From assembly GCA_963921825.1 (NCBI GenBank), contig OY997595.1, forward strand, positions 18,841,228 through 18,905,227: a DNA stretch of 64,000 nucleotides. The letters run 5' to 3'. The notes under the pieces were generated by a model, which was not told the DNA's origin, made no database searches, and worked only from the letters and a program-made list of their open reading frames with translations. The translations under genes and the position numbers were made by a program. This DNA comes from Erodium maritimum (lineage: Eukaryota > Streptophyta > Magnoliopsida > Geraniales > Geraniaceae). This document shows, piece after piece, positions 34,142 through 47,454 of the stretch (position 1 is the first letter of the stretch; each line of letters begins with the position of its first letter).

Positions 34142-37100
34142 GTGGTATCAGAGCCGTGCTACCTTCGGGATTCACAAGACGGTGTTCATAGTTTCGGTTT
34201 TGCTTGAAAGTTTCGTTTTTGGCATGTTGTTTTGCTAAATTGTTTGATAACATGTTTTAAATTCTTGTTTATGGATTTAATGCATGTAAAATGAATTTTT
34301 GAAAATTATTTCAAATCTGGAAATTTTGAAAAAAGTTTGATTTTTCGGGTCTCGGGAGCGGGACTCTCGGGGAGCCGAAACCGAGACCGAACGGGGCTCC
34401 GTTGGACGGAGCTAGGCCAAGCATGACCATTGGATGGTTGATATGCTAAGGCTAAACCGTTTTGTTAGTTATGACGAGTTTGGAACCGTCATGACGAACT
34501 CGAAGATCAAATGTTCAAAAGTTTCATTTTTGAACGGTTTCGATAAACCGAGCATCAAAAAATTTCGAAACTTGGCTATTAATTAAAACCGGAAAATCAC
34601 ATGATGTTTGATAACATGCTTGTTTGATAACACGATGTGTGATGTGATGTTGGCATGGTGTACATAATAGCCCCGAGCTCAATTTAATTATTTATCGCTT
34701 TTCACGGCCTGCGAGCCGTTAGAGTTAACGTGTAATTATTCTTTCAAGGTGTGGTCGTCGAACCACTTGTTTGTAATATTTATTTATTCCCGACCTGCGA
34801 GTCGTGTATTAAATTGTAATATTTTACTCAAGACGAAGAAAGGGCGAAAAGGTCATTTGGTGGCTTTTCGGGTGTTGGCATCGGCTTGGAGTCGGTGGAG
34901 CTCAAGAAGCTAGTGGGAGTTAGTTTAGGAGGCTATTATGTGCACATTTATCGCTTTATGCTTGGTTTAGTTTATGCATGATTAATTCTATGTGTTTTAG
35001 AATTGCATGCTTAACTTTATTTACCGAGCATATCACCTCACATGCAAAGATAAAATTGGAATTTTAATCCTTGTGTGTGAACCCTTAGAACCGTCATTGC
35101 ATTGGATGTAGTTGACGGGTTCAAAGGAAGAATTACATTGGATGTAATTTGAGGCATCATTGCATTTGGAATGTAGTTGATGTGCTCATCGCATCTAGGA
35201 TGTGCCAAAGTTTTGAACACAACTGGACAAGTAAAAGCGGGTCATGTCCGATACCTCCCAATCATCAACACCTTACTACCTCCCCGTCCTATGGTTGTCG
35301 TGCGCATTAGCGGAGCATCCATGGGGAAGCGGGGTAGTAGGTTTGGACGACATATGTGGGTGTCGTGCGCATTAGCGGAGCACCTACATAGTGACGAGCC
35401 ATAGTTGAAAATTGGTGGACCCGACTACGATTCTCGGCCTGAGGTTGAGCTAGGGTAAAAGATAGGGTAAGTCGTGTACATAAGTACATACCCTAGCCAA
35501 GAGTCACATTGGATGTGATTGGATGGAGTCCTACCTACATAGCTCGATTAAGTGGTGAGCATTAGTTCAGCTTAATCGAGTGAATCAAGGATCTTGGTTT
35601 CAGATTCTAAAGGTTTAGAATTGATTGTTGGTGTTTAAGCTTGATCTTCATAAAATTTATTCAGTTTACTGATTGAATTTTATCTGTTGTAGATCAAATG
35701 GCAAATTCAGTGAACATTAATAGTTTGTCATTAAAAACCATTCTTGACAGGGTCAAGCTAAATGGGACAAACTATTTGGACTGGTACAGAATTTTGAGGA
35801 TAGTCCTCAAGTCTGAACGCAAAGAATATGTCCTTGACAAGGCTGTCTCTAAGACCATATCAGAGTTACATGAAGTGTCATCAGCTGCTGAGAAGAATAT
35901 CTCAGGGATCTGGGATCCAAGGATATTCTGATGGTCAACAAGGGAATTGGAAGTGGCAAGGGCTGGGCCCATGCGCACTTGGCAGTAAAGATGAGACACC
36001 TGAGAATGTCTGCTTCTACTGCCAACAGCCTGGTCATTGGAACCGGGATTACAGGAAGTTCACGGCTGATCTGAAGAAGGGCAGTGGGACTACGCCTTCA
36101 TCAAATAGCGTGGATGATCTGAAGAAGGGCAGTAGGACTGCGCCTTCATCAGGAAACCTGGATGATCTAAGGAAGGGCGGTGGGACCGTGCATTCATCCG
36201 GTATTAACTCTATAGAGCTACATCTCTCTACTTCCAAAGATTCATGGGTATTAGATACCAGGACTGAATCTCACACATGCACTTATATATGGTGGCTGAA
36301 AGTAGGAGAGGTTTGGAAAGCACGAAGTGGACCTCAGAGTTGTGGCAACTGTTGTAGGATCCATGAGTCTTGCTTTGCCAAGAGGCCTTGTCTTAGTACT
36401 GTATAATGTATATTGCATACCTACTTTTAGTAGGAATATTATATTTGTATCCGTGTTTGACAAGGAAGGATATAATGTTAATATTGGAAATGGAGTTTTC
36501 AATGTTATATGCAATGATATGTTTTATACCAGTACTGATTTGGTTGGAGGATTGTACATATTAGATATGGGTAACAATGCCTCAAGTTCTATATATTCCG
36601 TTAATGCCAAGAGGTTTTAAATCCAACGATTTAAACCTAACTCTGTTAAGGCACTATCATTTAGGTCGCATAAACAAGAAGCACCTATCAGCACTTCAGA
36701 AGTGCGGACTTTCAGGTTCATTCGAATTCCATTCGATCGATAGGTGCAAGGTTTGTTTGATGGGCAAAATGACTGAAGTTCCCTTTTATCGATCTCGATG
36801 AAAGGGCGGGTGAATTATTGGGGCTGATACACTCGAATGTGTGTAGACCAATAAGTTCACTTGCCAGGAGGGGTTTTAGCTACTTTACCACATTTATTGA
36901 AGATTACAGTAAATATGGTTATGTCTATTCGGTGAGACATAAGTCTGAAGCTTTTGATAAATTCAAAGAGTTTAAGACTAAAGTAGAAAACCAGCTCGAC
37001 AAAGGTATTAAGGCACTTCGATTGGATCGAGGTGGAAAATACTTGACCACAGAGTTATTAGATCATCTAAAAGAGAATGAGATCCTTTTAGAATGGACTC

Positions 37101-39227
37101 CTCCTGGGACACTGTAGTTGAAAGGTGTAGCCAAACGGAGAAATCGGACATTGTTAGACAATGGTCCGTTCCATGATTAGTTGGACTAATCTCCCAATCT
37201 CTTTCAGGGTTTATGCTCTAGAGACGACCGCATTCATAGTGAATCGGGCTTCGACAAGGGTGTGGAAGGGACACCATTTTAAAAATGGTACGGGATGATG
37301 CCCGCTTTGTCCTTCCTAAAGATTTGTGGTTGCGAGGCTTATGTGAAACATTTGGTTTCGACTAAGCTCGAACCAAGATCTGAGATATGCACCTTCGTGT
37401 GGTATCCCAAAGCAACAAGGGGATACCACTTCTACAATCCCAGTGAGAACATGGTGTTCATCGCATGGGGTGGGGTCTTTATGGAAAAGGAGTTTTGTTT
37501 CCAAAGACGTCATTGGGAGGACTGTGCATCTCGAAGAAATTCAGGATGGTACAGATCTGTCTAAACCAATTGGCAACCCAGTAGAAAGAAGCCAGAGATT
37601 GTCGTAGAGTAAGAACCAATTCCTGTTACAATTCCGGAAGGTCCAAGGCGATTTGAAAGGATCAATCTCCTACCTCCAAGATATGGTATCCGGAGGTGAC
37701 AATGAAGTCATGGTGGATCACGATGATCCAGCCACCTTTCAGGAAGTCGTGGATGGGCCCAACTCCGAGTTATGGCTGGGAGCCATGAGGGAGGAAATGC
37801 AATCCATGTCGGACAACCGAGTCTGGGAACCGGTTGATCCCATCAATGGTGTGAGGACCATAGGATGCAAATGGATCTTCAAGGTGAAGATGGACATGGA
37901 CGGCAACCCTCTGACCTACAAAGCTCAACTGGTGGCGAAAGGTTATAGGCAGATCCAATGGATTGACTATGAGGAAACCTTCTCCTTAGTGGCTATGGTC
38001 AAAATCGATCCAAATTCTTCTTGACATAACTGCGTATCATAATTACGAGATATGGCAAGTGGATGTCAAAACCGCTTTCCTAAATGGAAATTTGACTGAG
38101 TACGTTTGTATGTCTCGGCCCAAAGGTTTTGACGATCCGAAGAATAAGGGAAAGATTTATAAGTTGTTGAAATCCATTTATGGATTGAAACGAACTTCTC
38201 GGAGTTGGATCCTTCGTTTTGATGAAGCTGTAATTGGATTTGGCTTAATCAAGAACGAGGATGAATCTTGCGTTTATAAGAAGGCTAGTGGGAGCAATAT
38301 TACCTTTCTGGTTCTCATTGAAAACGACATCCCAACCTTGCACGAGACTAAAGCTTGGTTGAGGAAGTGTTTTTCAATAAAGGACTTAGGCGATGCTTCT
38401 CATATCTTAAGGATTAAGATATGTAGAGATCGCACCAAGAGGGTCTTGGATTTAAGTCAGGGAACCTATGTGAACAAGGCATTGAGTAGGTTCTTAATGC
38501 TCGATTCAAAGAAAGGACTCTTACCCACTAGTCATGGCATTCATCTCAGCAAGACTTAGTGTCCTAAGACACCTGATGAGCTGAAAAGGATGATGAGAAT
38601 CCTATGCGCCTGGGGGCAGGATCGATCATATATGCCATGACATGTATGAGACCAGACGTCTCGTAAGCCTTATGTTGTACCAGTAGACATCATTCTAACC
38701 TGGGGGAAAGATGATGCTGAACTAGTCGTCGAAGGATGAGTAGACGCTAGTTTTCCAAGACAAATCCAGATGACTTTAGAAGTCAATCAGGATATGTGTT
38801 TACGCTGAATGGCAGAGCTTTAGCTGGGAAAGCGTAAAGCAAGATACCATTGCCGAATCTACGACAGAGGCCAAGTACATGGATGCTGCAGAGGCAGCTA
38901 AGGAGGCTATGTGGATTTGGAAATTCATGGCAGGGCTGGGTGTAATTAAAAACCCATCCAGTCCGGTGAATCCATTTTGCGACAACACAAGGGCCATTGC
39001 GCAAGCTAAAAGCCTAGATCGCATAACAAATCCAAACATGTACTGCGGCGTATCCACCTCATCAGATAAATACTGAACTGAGATGAAGTGAAGATAACCG
39101 ATATTGCAATAGATGATAACATAGCCAACCCTTTGACTAAGGCAGTGTCACTGCCTGAACATGTTAGACATGTAAAGTCGATGGGGACATATTGGAGTTT
39201 AGATTGGAACTAGGGCAAGTGGGAGAT

Positions 39228-40916
39228 TGTTAGTCTTAGTGCCCGTAGTTCAATCCTAAATGTCCAAATGTATATATCATCGTTAGCAATAAAATTAAAG
39301 CGGCTTTATATTACTTATGTGTTGGAGTAATATATCGATGTGTGCTCTGATCTATGCCCACCATGCGAATAGAACCATAGATCGAGATAGATCACACTCG
39401 ATGGGTCCCTAGTCAACAAAGCTTCACTAGAAGCGACTAGTATGAAAGATGGCTCTTTATGGCTTACGTTCTGTTAGTCATTGGAATGGGATTCCGGAGT
39501 CTGATCATAGATATCATGTGGGACATGATATTGGACGACCCGCCCTGAATATGTGCCATAGATTAAGTCATGAACATATTCAGTGTTGTAGCTTGTCATG
39601 TATCCTTAGACCAAGGAGTCTTTGTGATCGCTATGTAGTCAACAACTGAGTTTGAACTGAGCCTAACGTTGTCCGTAACAGGGCTTCCATAACGGCCAGG
39701 ATTGGCTTGGGGACGGGCTACATGAGTGACACGAAAGACGGCTAAGGGATTTATCCCTCATACTAAGGTATGGGAAAGATATCGGTTCTCGGCCACTTGA
39801 TCGAGAGTGACTGGAAGAATAGCATGGCCATGCACATGATACTGGGTATCATATCTTCAGTCATCTCACATATCAAGGAACGGTGATTGAGAATAATAAG
39901 GATGACGGCTCTATGCCTTATCTCAATCAGGATATCGGAGATAAAAGGATAATGACAGGGACGACGGAAAGGTTAGAATCGACAGGGTCGATTCGTTATG
40001 TAATGTCGGGCAATACTAAAGTCTCGTTAGTTGCCACTTAAATAGGATCAAGTAAAATGGGATTTTATGTTGATCTATTGACATGCATAAACCTAAGGGT
40101 CACACCGGAGGATGAAACTCATTGACACATTTATGGAGAATGGCCAAAAGGGAGTTGTCTCGGGACATGACCAAAACTGGGTTTTGGGTCATGTGCCCGT
40201 AAGTGAATAGGACTTTACGGATCGAGACAAGGCTTGGAGTCTTGGGATTGATCGTGTCGGATAATGTTGGACATTTCCGGTATGGAAGGCTTGGAGGCGA
40301 TGAGCGAATCACGGGACCTCGTTGGAAATGGCCACGGGCCATGTTCCAAGAGGCCCATGAAAGGCCCATGCAACCAAGGCCCATGGAACTAATTAATCAA
40401 GTCTTGATTAATTAGTACTAAGTAAGCAAGACAAGGATTAAGGTGTTGGTGATTCACCACCTAACCCAATCTTGTCTTGCCATACTTTGTCCTATTTACA
40501 CCTTACTTGACACCATACTTGTCCCATGCCTTTAGTTGGACAAGTATGGGTTTTGTTATGTTTAAGTCATCTTTTTTCAACATAACAAACACAAGACAAG
40601 AATAGGAAACACATTTTCTCTCCCTCTTCCATGGCCATTTCGGGTTTGGCTAGTTTCCTCCTCCATTTTTTGTGTTCTTGAGTCCTCAAAGAGAAGAACT
40701 ACGTGGCTTTGATTCCCATGTGGATACGTAGGCGTCTTGGAGACTCAAGCCAATCATTCGTTAACCGGTGTTCTTGTTTTGGTAAGAACTAGTGCTGAAT
40801 TTTTCTCTTGTGAATCCATTCTTTGTTAGTTGTTTCATGGTTTTAATCGTCTCTTGGTTTTCATTGATTTTCCGCTGCGAGTTGGTTCATCTCCAACCCT
40901 ACCTCGAGACCCAACA
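39228..40916 (+). repeat. 3' LTR of copia element C1
   Basis: 1,689 bp, the same length as the 5' LTR. It is preceded by AAGTGGGAGAT, a standard copia polypurine tract. Confidence 0.95.
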
Positions 40917-43900
40917 TGTTGTCAGAAGAGATGTTCAACCCTAGCCCAGAGGTTCCCTTGAGATATCGAAGGAGACATTTAAGCGCTTTCCAGTGGAGAT
41001 CAGTTGGGTAGTGCATGAATTGACACAACTTGTTAAAGCTGAAGGAGATGTCAGGTCTGGTAATGCTCAGGTATTGGAGACTGCCCACAATTGGACGGTA
41101 AGAGCTAGCAGTGGACTCAAGAGGTAAGCCTACATATTTGGACAACGGTTCTACAGCCATCGGCGTCGAGCAGGTGTTAGCTTGATCGAGACCATGTGTT
41201 TCAAGGAGGTCAGCTGTGTAGGGACTTTGATGTAGTACCAAACCAGATTCGGTGGGCGAGAACTCAAGTCCCAAAAAATAGTGAAGTGTGCCCAAGTCCT
41301 TGATCGGAAACTCAGTTTGGAGTTGACGGATGACAGAAGCAATGTGTGTGTCTGATGACCCTGTAATAACAATATCATCCACGTAGATTAAAACAAATGT
41401 TACCAACGAAGAGCAACGATATATCATCAAGCTCGGATCAGCCACTGATGAGGAAAAGCCGATGGAGCCTAGAAACCTAGTGAGCCGAGAGAACCAAGCA
41501 CGTGGAGCCTGCTTTAAACCATAGAGAGAGCGGTGTAATTTGCAAACATGCATGGGCCGATCGGGGTCAACAAAGCCATGGGGTTGCTTCATGTATATAT
41601 CCTCCTGTAGTGTACCATGAAGAAACGCATTTGATACATCCAATTGTTTAAGAAGCCATTTAGATTGAGAAGCAAGGGTAAGGATAACCCGAATTGTGGT
41701 AGCTTTAACCATTGGACTGAAAGTCTCGTGGTAATCCAATCCTTGTTGTTGAGTGAACCCTCGAGCAACCAGCCGTGCTTTATATCTCTCAATCGTACCA
41801 TCTGACTTGTGCTTAATCCTGAACAACCATTTATTATCAACCAAGTTAGCAGACAAAGGTTTAGGAACAAGCGACCATGTAGAATTGTCATGTAAGGCCT
41901 TAATTTCTTCATTCGTGGCAGTCTTCCAAACACTATACTTATTAGCCTGATTAAACGTACGTGGTTCATGTGTTTGATAATCAAGGTTGTGGGTTGTTTG
42001 TAAGGCAGTAAATGTTTGAGGTGGTCTCCTCTTATGTGCAGGGAGAAGGGTCATAGAATGTGATCTAAGGGGTGGCAAAGTGTTAACAGGAGCTGGTGGG
42101 ATAGTTGACAATGAATGGACAGGTTGTGGGGTCATTGAAGAAGTAGCATAGTTTGGAGAGATAGGTGACGTGGTTGAGGAGGCAATAGGTGGGGCCATAA
42201 CATGTGATACAGACTCTGTAATGGGAATTGAAGGTGTAATAGGTGAAGAAGACAAGGGAGGAGAAGCAGTACCTGATGCAAGAGGCGAGGGAAGAGGTGC
42301 TTGTATGATTACCTACTGAAGGACCTGGTCGTGTGATGCAGAAGGAGAAACCGAGGCATAGGGAAAAATTAGCTCATTAAATGCAACATGATTAGCAGTG
42401 TAAATACGACCTGAAGGGGGATCAAAACAGTAGAACCCGTCGTGCTCAATAGCCCAGCCAAGATAGATGCAAGGAATAGATCGAAAATCAAATTTGTGTT
42501 TAGTGTAAGGTCGAAGATAAGGGTATATGGCACATCCGAAAGGTTTTGACTCAGTATACTTAGGCACCTTGTGAAATAAAACAACATGAGGAGATTTTTG
42601 GTGAAGGACTGGAGTAGGTAGGTGATTGACAGAAGAAACTGCAACAATGAATGCATACGTCCAAAACCTGAGAGGAAGTTTAGCATGGGCTAAAAGAGTT
42701 AACCCAGTGTCCACAATATGTCGTATCTTTCATTCAGCAAGTCCATTTTGAGCATGTGAGTGAGGACATGAGATACGATGCATAATGCTAGTAAAATGAA
42801 AATGAGGATTTAATTTCCTAAACTCCCCTCCCCAGTCAGATTGCAAGGAAAGAATGGAGCTATTAAATTGTCGCTTTATCATGGCTTCAAATTGAAGGAA
42901 AATATTGAAAACTTCACTCTTGTTTTTAATGCAGAAAAGCCATGTAAAACGAGAAAAATCATCCACAAACAAAACAAAGAAACGATGACCATTTATTGAT
43001 AAGGTAGGGGCAGGACCCCAAACGTCCGAGTGCACAATTTCAAATGGTTTAGTGGTGTGATGTGTGACACTGGGTGAAGGAGATCGAGTCAACTTTCCAA
43101 GAAAACATGCTTCACAACGACGAACAGAAGAAATTAACTGAGGACTCGAAACATCTAATTTATTAGCACGAATAATATGAGAGGTAGTACGGGCAGATGG
43201 ATGACCCAGACGAGCATGCCAATCAAGAGGAGTGGGAGCTTCTGCAACACACGTACTTGGTGCCATACTGGTGGGTAATTCATAGAGGTCCCCCTTACTC
43301 CGCCATTGTAGCAGGGTTGCCCTGGTTACCTGGTCCTTAACAAAAAATGAGTCAGGCCAAAATTCAAAATAGCAATGATTATCAGAGGTGAATTTTCGAA
43401 CGGAGAGTAAGGATTTTTGGATTTGAGGCACATGTGACACATTACGTAGTTTAAAGACATGACTAGTAAGTGGAGTGCGAAGAGAGACAGTACCAGATTG
43501 TTGAATAGGTATACTCTGACCATTCCCTACAATGACTTGCTCCCAACCAATGTATGATACTGGATCTTGAAAAAGAGATGGATCAGCAGTCATGTGATGG
43601 GAGGCAGCCGAATCAGGATATCAGGATGTCACTCCCGAGTTGTTATTGATGGCGGGAAAACTCATTACATTGGCCTACGGTGAATTTCCAGCTTGGTTGT
43701 ACCTGCGTCTGCATCGATCCGCAGTGTGATTCCGGTACCCACATATCTGACATGGTCCAATATTGCGCTGACCACGTCCTTGATTACACTAAGGGTGAGA
43801 CTGGTAATGGTACCCACCTCCACCATGGGACTGAAATGAACGTCCGATAGACCCTCCATGTGTCGAACCAGAGTCACCACGAGGCTGAACATGATGATTG

Positions 43901-44679
43901 CGAGAAGGAGAGGTCGTCCGAGTATGGACCACATTCGCTAGCGGCGAATCAAAGGAGTTGCTAATTAATATTTAATGAGCGAGCAACTGACCGTGGAGTT
44001 CATGGAATGTGACAGGTTCAATGCGCTGATTGATAGCAGAGATAATGTCGTGATATTCTGATCTGATGTTGCAGTAGATTATTGCATTGAATTCGGCCTC
44101 AAATATGGTGCGTCCCGCAACACCTAGTTCATCAGCTAGACCCTTAGCTTTCTGCAAGTACTCTGTAACAGAAAGGTCATTACGTCGTAAGGATTGTAAT
44201 TCAATATGTAATTTCAACTGTCTATTTTTCGAGACAGAGCCGAAAGCACTTGCTAGTGCTTGCCATGCATCATGCGATGTGGCCTTTCCAATAATATGGG
44301 AAAAGGCTGATTCTAAAAGCGATGAAATGATCCAGGACAAGAGTAGTTGATCTCTCTGCTGCCATTTCTCCCACTCCGGATTCAGGACTGCTATGGAGGC
44401 ATCAGTAGTGGACTTGATCGTCTCTGGAGGGCAGCGATCGGTGCCGGAAACAAGGCCGGTAAGCTTGTGGTAGTTCAGGAGCGGAAGAAATTGCGTCTTC
44501 CAAGCCACAAAACTGCGAGAGGAATTAAGTTTGATTGGCAGCGTGTGCGAGATTGTTGGAGCAGCCATGGTTGTATCAGAAAGAGTATAGGATCCACCAG
44601 CCATAAGATCTGCAGAGAACAATCAAACCACGAAAACGTGAAACCCAAAAAAAAAATTAGAGCACAGGCTCTGATACCA

Positions 44680-44887
44680 TGAAAGTGTTGTGCACAATTG
44701 TATTCTGTGTTTTTGTATATGTATTCGAATGATACAGAGCCCCTATACATATACTATTGTAGTAATACATGATAGACTTGTGCTAGCTAGAGATAAGTGC
44801 AGATAAGTGCTAAGCATAGCAACAGATGTAGTGATAGGTGATAAGCATAGCAACAGATGTAGGGATAAGTGATAAGCATCACTAACA
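44680..44887 (-). repeat. 5' LTR of copia element D (208 bp)
   Basis: On the minus strand it ends directly next to the primer binding site TGGTATCAGAGCC (44,679-44,666). It contains AGATAAGTGC twice in tandem, which explains the 10-bp excess over the other LTR. Confidence 0.92.
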
Positions 44888-44892
44888 GCCTC

Positions 44893-45407
44893 CAACAATG
44901 TTTATGAGCGAACTCATAACCCTCCATTTTTTTTTGTACATCTATCGGCTTCAACCATGAGTTCGTCATAAGATCTTTTGTTTGTGTAGAAGTTCAAAAT
45001 TTAAAACCAACTACTTTGTACCTTTGTAACTTTTTTATTGGCATGTTCTTAATGGTCCTTGTAATTCTTCCAACATCGTATTGGGTCGTCACCGTTTTTC
45101 ATGACTTTGACCTTCATCTCGATGTCATTCAATATTTTTTGGTCTTCATATCGTCCCCAATAATCGAATCAATAAAGTTTCTAATCCATGCGACAACGAG
45201 ATGTTCTTCTTTAGTGATACTCCATCTCACTCTCGATATTTTTGTTGTCTTGGGGCTTGATATGAGACTGTTGAATTATGATGACATGGTTGGCTAAGAC
45301 TGCTAGATTCGAGATTCTAAGCACTCAAATTATGATTCAAGTAGAGAATTATCTTGGTCTTCAAAGAATTCGAGTTCATCGAGAAATGGATTATACCCAT
45401 TATCCAT
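44893..45407 (-). pseudogene. Harbinger-type ORF1 (SANT-domain) relic, 5' part
   Basis: An ATG at 45,407 opens MDNGYNPFLDELEFFEDQDN. A SANT-like stretch follows (RVRWSITKEEHLVVAWIRNF), then NDIEMKVKVMKNGDDPIRCW and finally EGYEFAHKHCW, the His-Cys-Trp block typical of the NAM-associated part of this family. At least three in-frame stops and two frame changes interrupt it. The copia element D entered directly after the HCW block, and the remainder lies at 31,739-31,560. Known: PIF/Harbinger ORF1 is the DNA-binding partner of the transposase. No transposase belonging to this copy is visible. Confidence 0.6.
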
Positions 45408-45850
45408 AGATTGTAGAGAGAGGATCGGAAAAGGTATGTGTTGAAGAAAAGATTGAGAGATGAAATTTGTAAGGAAAAAAATGGTGAGGCATAATGTTTT
45501 CTGCCCCACGGATCGGACATATGTTACCGTTCCACTGGCCTGATGATTAGTCGTTGGTCAAATGAATCTACCAATTACCTAACACTTGACACACAATTTG
45601 GCTATAAATGCTATGTCGAGTACGAAGCGTCGAGTAGCTTTCGTCGAGTATTAGATGCCCAGCTCTACGTTTCGATTGCGTCAAGCATTTTTTGCCGAAC
45701 AAACTCCGACCATTAAAAGTATTCTAACATATATATCAGAAGACCAAGAACAATTGATAAAAGAAATATTGGCACTCAAATGTAAAAGAAGGAATAAAAT
45801 ATTAATTGATATGGATATGGATATTGTGTCTATATTGTTTGTTTGTTTTT
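45408..45850. other. Intergenic stretch, one weak open frame
   Basis: AT-rich sequence with a plus-strand frame at 45,655-45,888 (77 codons; KEILALKCKRRNKIL). It has no recognised domain and overlaps the poly(T) start of the next element, so I do not call it a gene. Confidence 0.3.
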
Positions 45851-46925
45851 TGAAACGACAATGTATTATTTTAGCTCCAATCATATAAGACATGGGAGAG
45901 GGAAAGGGCAAAGTACCTTTAACTATGAATCAGAGTACCGACAACAACGCTCGGCCTCAAACCAGAGACTCCCAACACAAGGGCTTTACCACCAAACCCT
46001 ACTAAGAGTTACAACAAGTCTCAAACCAGATAAAAACTAATTAACAATCAAAGCCCTGAACAAAAGGCAGCAAATAGAACCATAGTTCTAACCCAAAACC
46101 AAAAGATACAATGGGAGAGAACCAAACCATACAAAACAAAGCCTACAAACCCAGATTTAGCTAACAATAAAGACAAACCAACAAAGATCTAAATACCCAA
46201 TTTAACAAACATTAAACATAAAGAAGCATAGGTCTCCCCAGGCCTGAACCCATAAAAGAAACTAAAAAGAAAGCAAACGAGCTACCTCCGAAATGTCCCG
46301 AAAGTCACCCACCAGATCAACTCCAAGAAGTACGAGCTCCGCTCCTACTGACCTTGTTGTATGCCAAACCTTAAAACTGGTCGGAGCCACTAAGACCCTG
46401 ACACGTCGGTGGCCAACACCACGAACAGTAGAGTTACCCCTGATCCCATCCCAACTGAATTTGCAACAAATCCATAATATGGAAAAACTTTTAACGTCGG
46501 TCAACACCAGGACCATCGAGCCTCTACCACCATCGTGAACGGAGAAGAAAGACAGATCGACCGAGTATGTAACCAAAGGAGGGAGAGCACGAGAGAAAGG
46601 CTTCACCTGTGGAGACGTGACCAACACCGACCACATAACCGTCAAATCTGGAGGTTTCAAGCACGACGAGGACCTCCGACGTAGAGAGGCAAGATGACGT
46701 TGGAAACCCTATCCACACCTGGGCTCTATCGTCGGAAGGAACAACTTGACCCCGAAAGGAGCTTGGAGCACAGCAACAACGAACAACCTTCACCACGACT
46801 AGGGAGAAGCACCAGTGACAAAAACTGCTCCATGACGATTAGATTTAGGTCAAGAACAAGATGGAGAAAGTAGGAGAGAGGCGAGAGTTTTTAGTTGCTC
46901 ACTAAACTTTCATACGTAGGTTGTG
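45850..46925 (-). mobile_element. Probable retroposon or LINE fragment
   Basis: On the minus strand it begins with a CT-rich leader (CTCTCGCCTCTCTCC), has two short overlapping frames (46,796-46,524 and 46,660-46,262) without a known domain, then a T-rich 3'-UTR-like stretch and a short A run at about 45,855-45,841. The layout suggests a non-LTR retroposon, but no clear target duplication or reverse transcriptase is visible. It could instead be a retrocopied host transcript. Confidence 0.35.
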
Positions 46926-47454
46926 TTTGTGTTGTAACATAATCTAGGAATTTATTTATTATGATAATGTTAACTTCTTTCTCCAATTAAAAGATGAACA
47001 AGTTTTTGACTGTTTCGAAAATTACAACCTTAAGAGCATGTACAATGGAAAGGCCCTGGGTGAGGCCCTGGCCCCGAGGCCCTTGTGCTGACTGGACAAA
47101 AGTGAGGCCCTAGGGCCTCAGAATAGTGGGTGTTTTGCAATGGAGAGGCCCTAGGTGAGGCCCTGTGATGACTGAATGTTGAGTTGTTATTAATTGATAT
47201 TTTGATGTTTTATTTAATTCTTTATCAGAAACCGTTTAAATTATTTATAATTTAAACAATATTTGAAAAAAATTGAACAAGAATAAAAAGTAACTTGAAC
47301 TTTTATTGATCCCCTTGTAATACAACCCACAAAAAACCAGCTCCAAGAGCACAAACGACTACTCGTCGTCATGGAAACCTGCTCCATATAGACCCCATAA
47401 GTGCTCCATAAGATCATTTTGTAGTTGATTGCAGGTCTCATGATTTATGAAACT

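Larger units (their letters stand above)
32453..40916 (+). mobile_element. Ty1/copia element C1 (Angela-like), full length, very young, coding broken
   Basis: 8,464 bp with two 1,689-bp LTRs that read as identical, and a 5-bp duplication TGTTG (32,448-32,452 and 40,917-40,921). It lies inside the RNase H/reverse transcriptase region of element D. Parts: 5' LTR, primer binding site from 34,143 (TGGTATCAGAGCC), a 1.5-kb leader, gag-like region from 35,698, zinc knuckle near 36,015, integrase region about 36,330-37,120, reverse transcriptase about 37,650-38,640, RNase H about 38,760-39,080, polypurine tract 39,217-39,227, and 3' LTR. The frame pattern is broken at least eight times, so it is not autonomous. 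LTR length and total size fit the Angela/BARE-like lineage; the lineage call is from memory of size and motifs. Confidence 0.93.
31740..44887 (-). mobile_element. Ty1/copia element D (Ale/Retrofit-like), interrupted by C1
   Basis: Flanked by the 5-bp duplication GCCTC (31,735-31,739 and 44,888-44,892). Without the C1 insertion it is about 4.68 kb with LTRs of about 200 bp. Parts on the minus strand: 5' LTR 44,887-44,680, primer binding site 44,679-44,666, gag about 44,622-43,970 with a CCHC knuckle near 43,730, integrase about 43,593-42,310 (HSDVWGP, LQSDWGGEF), reverse transcriptase about 42,255-40,917 (YVDD box), RNase H about 32,450-32,050, polypurine tract, and 3' LTR 31,937-31,740. Apart from the insertion it looks nearly whole with only a few breaks. 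LTRs differ at 3 of 198 aligned sites, implying roughly half a million years at commonly used plant rates. Confidence 0.92.

Noticed and set aside
32674-40384. Open frames of 66-94 codons repeated in the C1 and C2 LTRs
   Set aside because: They are identical because the LTR DNA is identical. They lie in LTRs on both strands, lack domains, and are not conserved proteins.
425-44679. Initiator tRNA-like sequences at four places
   Set aside because: They are only 12-14 bp primer binding sites next to LTRs, not tRNA genes.
45655-45888. 77-codon frame as transposase N-terminus
   Set aside because: KEILALKCKRR faintly resembles Harbinger leaders, but nothing downstream continues it and it ends in another element.
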